From: G963678445 sp963678445
GTDB taxonomy: Bacteria > Hydrogenedentota > Hydrogenedentia > Hydrogenedentales > G963678445
Assembly: GCA_963678445.1 (NCBI GenBank)
Contig: OY782877.1
Coordinates: forward strand, 744,001 to 808,000
DNA length: 64,000 nt
Reading direction: 5' to 3'
The translations under genes and the position numbers were made by a program. Shown in pieces: positions 42,783 through 48,708 of this stretch. The notes beneath the pieces were generated by a model. It searched no databases. It saw only the letters and a list, made by a program, of their open reading frames with translations, and was not told the origin of the DNA. Every line of letters begins with the position of its first letter. The stretch's first letter is position 1.

Positions 42783-43210
42783 AGCGCCATGTGAAGAATT
42801 GGATAAGGCGCGCCTTGGCCGTCAACGGGTGACCGGTTGACCACTTTAAAACCTATTGACTCATAAAAGTGGCGTGCATCTGGATTTTGTTCATTCACAT
42901 CAACTTTGTTTGCGCCCAATTGGTTAATTGCAAAAGCCATAAGTTCTTTACCCAAACCCATCCTGAAATGGGCTGGATCAATGAAAAGCATCTCAATGTT
43001 CTTTTCAGCAACGCCAATAAAACCCGATATCTGACCCGACGCATCTTCAATTACAAACAAATCCACGACAGGCAAATACTCATGAAGTATACGTGGCTTC
43101 AGGGTTTCTATATAACCTTCCTCCAGGAAGTGGTGTGTTGCTCTTACCGACTCTTCCCATATACGTATAATAGCTTCATGATCGGAAATATTGGCGCTTC
43201 TTATTTTCAT
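42779..43210 (-). CDS. GNAT-family N-acetyltransferase (YjaB-like)
   Basis: A 143-residue acetyltransferase. Motifs: MKIRSANISDHEAIIRIWEESVRATHHFLEE, FVIEDASGQISGFIGV, EMLFIDPAHFRMGLGKELM (the Arg-x-x-Gly-x-Gly acetyl-CoA loop reads RMGLGKEL) and NEQNPDARHFYESIGFKVV (family C-terminal motif). YjaB-type enzymes acetylate small molecules or proteins; the substrate is unknown. It is AT-richer than its neighbours. The stop codon comes from the family A edge TTTAGTG. Confidence 0.9.
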   Translation of the reverse strand: MKIRSANISDHEAIIRIWEESVRATHHFLEEGYIETLKPRILHEYLPVVDLFVIEDASGQISGFIGVAEKNIEMLFIDPAHFRMGLGKELMAFAINQLGANKVDVNEQNPDARHFYESIGFKVVNRSPVDGQGAPYPILHMAL

Positions 43211-43283
43211 TTAGGCTTCCTCATGCGGCAGATCATCATTGAATATTCTACGCAATTCCCAAACAGCGACGGATATCCCCTTT

Positions 43284-43362
43284 CGCTCGTTCCCCCGATC
43301 CCCCATGGAAATGCATACTACACCCCCGCCCTTCCGCTCCCACGGAGGACCGTGGGAGCGAG
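43284..43362. repeat. Family B double-hairpin element
   Basis: CGTTCCCCCGATCCCCCATGG (decayed hairpin 1), spacer AAATGCATACTACACC and hairpin 2 CGCTCCCACGGAGGACCGTGGGAGCG. It lies in the non-coding interval 43211-43603. Confidence 0.85.
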
Positions 43363-43368
43363 GGGCAA

Positions 43369-43597
43369 GCGGTCCAGCGACCGCAAGGTGGCCAGGGCCA
43401 CACCCAGGAGATATGGTCCTTGCCAGCCCTAAAGCAGAGCAACCTCTTAAAACTCTTCGTTTTTCTTTGCTTCTTTCTTTTTCCGGTGGCCAGGGCCACA
43501 CCCAGGAGATATGGTCCTTGCCAACCCTGAAGCAGGACAGCCTTTTAAAACTCTTCGTTTTTCTTTGCTTCTTTCTTTTTCCGTAAAAAGAAAGAAG
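43369..43597 (+). repeat. Tandem family A plus family C composite
   Basis: GCGGTCCAGCGACCGC is followed by GTGGCCAGGGCCACACCC, GATATGGTCCTTGCCA, CTCTTCGTTTTTCTTTGC and TTCTTTCTTTTTCCG. From GTGGCC at 43388 to the next GTGGCC at 43486 the period is 98 bases, so the A-C unit is duplicated. The first family C hairpin is interrupted at its centre; the second is complete and precedes the end of the next gene. The duplication is recent, with few differences. Confidence 0.88.
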
Positions 43598-43603
43598 GCG
43601 TTA

Positions 43604-44053
43604 TTAAAGCACGGGCATTCCACTGCCCTGGCCAGGCGTCATCTCTATAAACTCGTCATCTTCTAATCCTTCGCAGATCAGTTCTTCGATCAGGATCACG
43701 TTGGCGGCTTTAAAGTATTGACCGGTAATCTCACATTCCTTACCTGTCGTTTTCCCTGTCAGCATAGGGGTTGCGGCAGCTGTAGGCAGCACAAAAAGGA
43801 CTTGTCCTTTCAAGCTCTCCAGTGCATCGACATCAATGTCAGATACTTTGAGGGCGTTCATATTGACGTAGGCGGCATCGGCGTCTTCCTTGGCATCGTT
43901 TGCGAAGGTAGCCAACAGATCGATGCTGGTCCCTTTTACTTTCACGGCAATGCCTTCGGGAGCAGATTCATCCTGCGCCAAAACAGGGCGGTTCGGATAA
44001 ATAACAGCGACAAGCAGGAGTAGAACAGCGACAGCAACGGCTTTCTTCATCAT
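43604..44053 (-). CDS. Small secreted protein of unknown function
   Basis: A 149-residue exported protein. The signal peptide MMKKAVAVAVLLLLVAVIYP ends near PVLAQ. The mature part (ESAPEGIAVKVKGTSIDLLATF..., FVLPTAAATPMLTGKTTGKECEITGQYF, VILIEELICEG) is mainly beta strands with two Cys. KVKGTSIDLLA and GKECEITGQY look like a repeated OB- or Ig-like unit with a 'C..TG.Y...' strand, but I do not recognise the family. ATG 44053 has AAGGAG at the right distance. It has a family C repeat directly after its stop. Confidence 0.65.
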   Translation of the reverse strand: MMKKAVAVAVLLLLVAVIYPNRPVLAQDESAPEGIAVKVKGTSIDLLATFANDAKEDADAAYVNMNALKVSDIDVDALESLKGQVLFVLPTAAATPMLTGKTTGKECEITGQYFKAANVILIEELICEGLEDDEFIEMTPGQGSGMPVL

Positions 44054-44079
44054 AATAAACTCCTTAATTCTTTTTTTCG

Positions 44080-44152
44080 CGTCCCCATAGTCCTCCATGG
44101 GAATGCATACTACACCCGCACCTTCGTTCCCACGGAGGACCGCAGGAACGAG
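44080..44152. repeat. Family B double-hairpin element
   Basis: CGTCCCCATAGTCCTCCATGGG, spacer AATGCATACTACACCC and CGTTCCCACGGAGGACC with GCAGGAACG. Both hairpins have point changes that weaken pairing. Confidence 0.85.
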
Positions 44153-44256
44153 GGCAAAAAAGAGTACCCTAGTCTTCATACTTTTGACCCGGACATGCGA
44201 TGTATTGTTTCAGGCGCGCATGAAAAAGAGGCCAAAAATCCGCTGTGTCTCCCTAT

Positions 44257-44288
44257 AAAAAAAAGAGCGCTTCGAAACCGAAGCGCTC
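44257..44288 (-). terminator. Rho-independent terminator of the ddl-dapF-purN operon
   Basis: A perfect 10-bp stem GAGCGCTTCG/CGAAGCGCTC with a 4-base loop and eight T on the minus strand. It lies about 19 bases past the purN stop codon. Confidence 0.92.
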
Positions 44289-44306
44289 TCTCAAAAACAG
44301 TGGTTA

Positions 44307-44921
44307 CTACGCAATCTGTACCCGACGTCCGATTACTTTCAGGCGGCCTTCGCCGAAAAGACGAATGGCCTCGGGATAAAGTTCGCGTTCCTTTTCCTGC
44401 ACACGCTCAGCCAGGGTATCGGGGGTGTCGTCTTCTAAAACGGGAACAGTCCCTTGCAGTATAATGGGGCCGTTATCGTATTGCGCATCTACGAAGTGCA
44501 CTGTAGCACCCGAAACTTTCGCACCGTAGGCCAGCACGGCTTCGTGCACATGGTGACCGTACATCCCTTTGCCGCAGAAGGCTGGAATCAGGGCGGGGTG
44601 CACGTTGATAATGCGGTTTATGAAATCGTCGGGCACGCGCAGAAGCGACATGAAACCCGCCAGAACCACCAGATCTACGTCATATTTTCGTATTTCAGAC
44701 CAGATGGACGCACTGAAGGTTTCCACGGATGCTGCGCCTTTGCGCGGCACAATAGCCGTGGGAATCTGGCGTTTTTCCGCACGAACCAGCCCGTAGGCGT
44801 CTGCGCGTGAGGAAACGACGCAACACACTTCCGCATCGAGTTCACCGCGATCCATATGGTCAAAAATATTCTGCAACGTTGTTCCGCCGCCAGACAACAA
44901 TACCGCCAAGCGTGTAGCCAT
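44307..44921 (-). CDS. purN: Phosphoribosylglycinamide formyltransferase
   Basis: A 204-residue enzyme of purine synthesis that formylates GAR using 10-formyl-tetrahydrofolate. Motifs: LAVLLSGGGTTLQNI at the N-terminus, VVLAGFMSLL, INVHPALIPAFCGKGMYG (with the catalytic Asn-His pair) and GATVHFVDAQYDNGPIILQ. This covers substrate and folate sites of PurN. It is the last gene of the minus-strand set with dapF and ddl, 63 bases after dapF. Starts ATG 44921 in the context GGGAGAGAGC. Length is normal. Confidence 0.95.
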   Translation of the reverse strand: MATRLAVLLSGGGTTLQNIFDHMDRGELDAEVCCVVSSRADAYGLVRAEKRQIPTAIVPRKGAASVETFSASIWSEIRKYDVDLVVLAGFMSLLRVPDDFINRIINVHPALIPAFCGKGMYGHHVHEAVLAYGAKVSGATVHFVDAQYDNGPIILQGTVPVLEDDTPDTLAERVQEKERELYPEAIRLFGEGRLKVIGRRVQIA

Positions 44922-44984
44922 GCTCTCTCTCCCAAATCACCCGCGGCAGCCGTTGAAGCTACGCGACGGATGCAATAGCTGTTT

Positions 44985-45824
44985 TCACTGCGACCATTCG
45001 CCGCTAAACACGTCCGTTGCCGGACCTTCCTGATATACACACCCGTCTTCGGCCCATTCGATGGTCAACATGCCGTAGACCAGGTGCACGTTGACACGAC
45101 GGTTGACCCGGTCGGTAATCATCGAGGCGAGGGAGGCGCCGCAGGAGCCGCTGCCGCTGGCCATGGTGATCCCACTACCCCGCTCCCAAATGCGCATGAC
45201 AATGTTGTCGCGATCGATCACGTTGACAAATTCGACGTTGGTGCGTTGGGGGAATTTGGGGTGATTCTCAATCTTCGGCCCCAGATCGGTCAGGTCCACC
45301 TTTGCGGCATCGTCTACGAAAATCACCGCATGTGGATTACCAATATTGGCGCAGGTCACTTTTACTTCACGCCCGTCGTCCACCTGCACAGTTTCTTCTA
45401 AAACGTGTCCTGCCGGGCCTTCCATAGGAATTTCCGAGCGCTCAAAACGGGGTTTACCCATGTTCGAGCGCACACGCACTACGGTGTCGCCTTCGGTTGT
45501 CAACACGACCTTGTTGGGACCGGCGAGGGTTTCGATAACAAATTCTTTTTTATCCGTCATGCCGCGTTCAAAGACGTACTTTGCAAAACAGCGAATACCG
45601 TTACCACAGGTTTCCGCTTCGCTGCCGTCCGCATTGAAGATACGCATTTTGAAGTCATGCGTTTCGCCTGGCAGAACCAGGATGATGCCGTCGGAACCTA
45701 CGCCCAAATGACGATGACTCATCTGGCGCGAGAGTTCTGCGGGGTCTGCAATGGGGTATTTTTCTGCATCGATAAAGTGATAATCGTTGCCCAGGCCATG
45801 CATTTTAGTAAAAGGAATTCCCAT
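44985..45824 (-). CDS. dapF: Diaminopimelate epimerase-family protein with an altered second catalytic position
   Basis: A 279-residue protein of the DapF fold, which converts LL- to meso-diaminopimelate for peptidoglycan and lysine. The N-terminus FTKMHGLGNDYHFID and NADGSEAETCGNGIRCF are canonical; Cys73 is the first catalytic Cys. At the second site E. coli DapF has ACGSGAC, with Cys217 catalytic; here the sequence is MASGSGSCGA, so the base position is Ser223 and only the outer Cys228 is retained. GIT also replaces the usual GET. It may still be an active variant because similar Ser forms exist, or it may have another role. It lies 12 bases after ddl. Confidence 0.88.
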   Translation of the reverse strand: MGIPFTKMHGLGNDYHFIDAEKYPIADPAELSRQMSHRHLGVGSDGIILVLPGETHDFKMRIFNADGSEAETCGNGIRCFAKYVFERGMTDKKEFVIETLAGPNKVVLTTEGDTVVRVRSNMGKPRFERSEIPMEGPAGHVLEETVQVDDGREVKVTCANIGNPHAVIFVDDAAKVDLTDLGPKIENHPKFPQRTNVEFVNVIDRDNIVMRIWERGSGITMASGSGSCGASLASMITDRVNRRVNVHLVYGMLTIEWAEDGCVYQEGPATDVFSGEWSQ

Positions 45825-45836
45825 GAAAAGTGCTCC

Positions 45837-46838
45837 TTAATTGTTTTTGGACAGGGCGGCTTCTACAAACAACCGCACCATTTTTTCGTAGCTTATACCG
45901 GCAGCGGCACAGGCCTGCGGGTATAACGACGTTTCTGTCAGACCGGGCACGGTATTGACCTCAATCCACACGGGTCCGCCATCGTCGATAATGAAATCGC
46001 TACGACTCCATCCCGCGCATCCTACAATGTGGTGCACATGAACTGCAATCTGTTGCACCTGTTTTGCGATCTCTGGTTCGATCTCCGCCGGGGTGATCTC
46101 TTGGGTAGCGCCGGGGGTATACTTGGCTTCGTAGTCGAAAAAGCTTGCTGTAAGCGGTCGAATTTCGGTTACGGGTAGCGCGCGTATCCCTGTTTCCGGA
46201 TCGGTATCTAAAACCGAGCAGGTTACCTCGACCCCTTTTACAAAGGACTCGACCAGGATAAAGTCCCCTGTTTCGAAAACCCGGGTCATCGCATCGGCAA
46301 AGGCGCCGACTTCTTGTACTATCTCGACGCCGACGCTGGAACCGCCCAGCGCTGTCTTAAGCACGCAGGGAAAGCCCAGCTCTTCTTCTACCCGCGCACG
46401 TACGGCGTCGGCATCGTCGTGCCACGTTTTAGGACCAAAAGCGATATGACCTGCCACGCGAACGCCTTCTTGTTGCACCACGGCTTTGGAACGCACCTTG
46501 TCCATACCCAATGCACTGGCCGCGCAGCCTGAACCGGTGTAGGGGATACCGAGCACCTCTAAAAAGCCCTGGATGCGTCCGTCTTCGCCATACACACCAT
46601 GCAGGGCGATAAATACGCAGTCTACGTGTAAATCCCGCAGGCGTGCGGCGGCGTCACAAACGGAGACGGGTTCGTCGTCAAAGAAACGCCAGGTCCCGGT
46701 GCGGCTAATCACGACGGGGACCGCTGTATAGCCCTGCGCCTGCAAGGCCTTGACTACCCCCGCACCTGAATGCAGCGATACGTCATGTTCTGAACTCATT
46801 CCCCCCATTAATACCGCAACGGTAACTTCTTTTTGCAT
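45837..46838 (-). CDS. ddl: D-alanine-D-alanine ligase
   Basis: A 333-residue ATP-grasp ligase that makes the D-Ala-D-Ala end of peptidoglycan. Motifs: AVLMGGMSSEHDVSLHSG (substrate Glu/Ser), FIALHGVYGEDGRIQGFLE, LGGSSVGVE (glycine loop), DYEAKYTPGATQEITPAEI and GPVWIEVNTVPGLTETSLYP (Mg2+ Glu/Asn). All are in the expected order. The ATG 46838 has a very close AAGG; a GTG four codons upstream (46850) has GGATAG and is a real alternative. It is first in the operon with dapF and purN and divergent from serC. Confidence 0.95.
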   Translation of the reverse strand: MQKEVTVAVLMGGMSSEHDVSLHSGAGVVKALQAQGYTAVPVVISRTGTWRFFDDEPVSVCDAAARLRDLHVDCVFIALHGVYGEDGRIQGFLEVLGIPYTGSGCAASALGMDKVRSKAVVQQEGVRVAGHIAFGPKTWHDDADAVRARVEEELGFPCVLKTALGGSSVGVEIVQEVGAFADAMTRVFETGDFILVESFVKGVEVTCSVLDTDPETGIRALPVTEIRPLTASFFDYEAKYTPGATQEITPAEIEPEIAKQVQQIAVHVHHIVGCAGWSRSDFIIDDGGPVWIEVNTVPGLTETSLYPQACAAAGISYEKMVRLFVEAALSKNN

Positions 46839-47400
46839 ACCTTGATCCACCTATCCGTAACTTGCCAACGCTGGAAGCACATTAATGATGTAGACAGCGC
46901 GCCCGCTGTGGAAAAGATACGTGCAGGGGCGGCCTCTTCTCATGCGTTTTTGTGGCGCAGCTAGCGTGCAATCCGGCTATTACGCACGATTATGGGGCGT
47001 TGTCTCCGAAAAGGCGCACAACGCACGCGCACAAGAAGTGTTTGCCTAAGTATACTGCACTTGAGGGGGTGTTTTATATTCCCAAGCGCAGGAAAAGGGG
47101 CCTCTCCCCTGTTCTGTGTGCTGGCGCCCGCGGCCCTGTGCGGGAAGGCGGTGCAGGGCCACACCGGAAATTTCTTTTTTTATGAAAGCTTCTGGAGTGG
47201 CCGTCACTGATCATGTAAAATGCGCATAAAATTGTGTGGGACTTTACCACTACCCTTGGTTGGATATACTATAGCTGGTGCGTAGTGTCTCAAAGAAGAT
47301 ATTCGGGAACGTACCGCCCATACCCATCGTACAATTTCGTTAATCCGTACTTTTTGGGTTAAGCATTTGCGAAAAAACATGAACATGAAGGAGAAAAGCT
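46839..47400. other. Non-coding region between divergent ddl and serC
   Basis: This 562-base stretch must hold both promoters. TATACT at 47265-47270 has only a weak partner CTTTAC 17 bases upstream, so I only suggest it for serC. A degenerate family A fragment (GTGCAGGGCCACACC, TTTTTTTATGAAAGCTTC and GTGGCCGTCACTG) lies at about 47147-47211. Short frames such as 46952-47185 look random. Confidence 0.45.
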
Positions 47401-48489
47401 GTGGAACAGCGCGTCTATAATTTTTCAGCCGGCCCCGCTACCTTACCCTTGTCTGTGATGGAGCAGATTAAAGCCGATTTACCTGTTTATCCGGGTGCGG
47501 GTGCATCGATTATGGAAATCAGCCATCGCTCTAAGGTTTTTGCCGGCATTCATCAGCAGGCCAAGGATAATATTAAGGCGTTGCTTAATATCCCTGAAAA
47601 TTACCATATTCTCTTTACACCTGGTGGCGCCAGCCTGCAGTTTTCGATGATTCCCATGAACTTGATGGCGGGAAAAGCGGCGGATTATATTGATAGTGGC
47701 TCGTGGGGCGGCAAGGCGATTAAGGAGGCGAAGAAGTTTGGCGAGGTGCGCACGGTGTGGAGTGGCAAGGAGGGCAACTTCAATCGGATGCCGAAACCTG
47801 AGGAGCTGGATCTGAATACGGATGCGGCCTATTTCCATTTCACTTCGAATGAAACTATCCAGGGCATTGAGTTCTTCGAGGAACCTGGGAATGACGCGGT
47901 GCCGCGTATTTGCGATGCTTCTTCGGATTTCCTCTCGCGTCCGCTGGATATTACAAAATACACGCTTATGTATGCCGGTGCACAGAAAAATGTCGGGCCT
48001 TCGGGGATGGCTGTGGTCATTATTCGCGATGATATGCTGGAACGTACGCCTGCTAATCTGCCTTCGCTGCTGGATTACAGCCTCTTGGCGAAGAATGATT
48101 CGCTGTATAACACGCCGCCCAGCTTCACCATTTACGTGGTCGCGCTGGTCACGCAGTGGCTGCGGGATGAAATGGGTGGGCTGGAAGGCATCGCCGCGTT
48201 GAATGAAAAGAAGGCTGGAATGCTTTATGGCGTCATTGACAATAGTGAGGGCTTCTATCGCGGGCATGCAGAAAAGGATTGCCGTTCGCGGATGAATGTT
48301 TCCTTCCGTCTGCCGGATGAAGCGCTGGAAGCACGCTTTGTGGAAGAGTCGAAAGCGGCAGGACTGGATGCCTTGAAGGGACACCGTTCGGTGGGTGGTT
48401 GTCGTGCGTCTATCTATAACGCTATGCCGTTGGAGGGTGTGGAAGCGCTGTGCGCGTTCATGAAGGACTTCCAACAGAAAAACGCCTAG
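47401..48489 (+). CDS. serC: Phosphoserine aminotransferase
   Basis: A 362-residue PLP enzyme of serine (and pyridoxal) synthesis. Motifs: VYNFSAGPATLPLSVMEQIK at the N-terminus, MEISHRSKVFAGIHQQA, ILFTPGGASLQFSMIPMNL, YFHFTSNETIQGIEF, CDASSDFLSRPLDI and YAGAQKNVGPSG, in which Lys196 would hold PLP. The end GHRSVGGCRASIYNAMP is also typical. GTG 47401 follows AAGGAGAAAAGCT. It is monocistronic: a strong terminator follows at 48535. Confidence 0.96.
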   Translation: MEQRVYNFSAGPATLPLSVMEQIKADLPVYPGAGASIMEISHRSKVFAGIHQQAKDNIKALLNIPENYHILFTPGGASLQFSMIPMNLMAGKAADYIDSGSWGGKAIKEAKKFGEVRTVWSGKEGNFNRMPKPEELDLNTDAAYFHFTSNETIQGIEFFEEPGNDAVPRICDASSDFLSRPLDITKYTLMYAGAQKNVGPSGMAVVIIRDDMLERTPANLPSLLDYSLLAKNDSLYNTPPSFTIYVVALVTQWLRDEMGGLEGIAALNEKKAGMLYGVIDNSEGFYRGHAEKDCRSRMNVSFRLPDEALEARFVEESKAAGLDALKGHRSVGGCRASIYNAMPLEGVEALCAFMKDFQQKNA

Positions 48490-48534
48490 TGCCATAGGGT
48501 CCTTACGGTACAGGCCAACAAAAAAATTAATTTT

Positions 48535-48569
48535 ACGCCGCATCGTTATACGGTGCGGCGTTTTCTTTT
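48535..48569 (+). terminator. Rho-independent terminator of serC
   Basis: An 11-bp stem ACGCCGCATCG/CGGTGCGGCGT (one G-U) with a 5-base loop, then TTTCTTTTG. Before it, CCATAGGGTCCTTACGGTACAGG (about 48492-48514) is a family A remnant. Confidence 0.9.
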
Positions 48570-48593
48570 GCGTGTAATGGTGCAACGAATATA

Positions 48594-48622
48594 TTGCAAA
48601 TTTTGTATAGTACTGATAAACT
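48594..48622 (+). promoter_or_regulatory. Probable promoter of the MCP gene
   Basis: TTGCAA, a 17-base spacer and TAAACT, about 85 bases before the ATG. Another reading could involve the overlapping TATAGTACTGATAAAC, so the assignment is tentative. Confidence 0.45.
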
Positions 48623-48708
48623 AATATCTATAATTGTTGTTCGTCTTTTTATTATTTTGACGAAAACAAATCTATCAATGGGGTTCGTATGGGAAAGGGG
48701 AATGGGAC

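Noticed and set aside
44985..45824. dapF pseudogene
   Set aside because: Reading frame, length and operon position are intact; only the second Cys motif differs, so it is treated as a variant rather than a broken gene.
46952..47185. Small ORF between ddl and serC
   Set aside because: No ribosome binding site or family; overlaps a family A remnant and probable promoter DNA.
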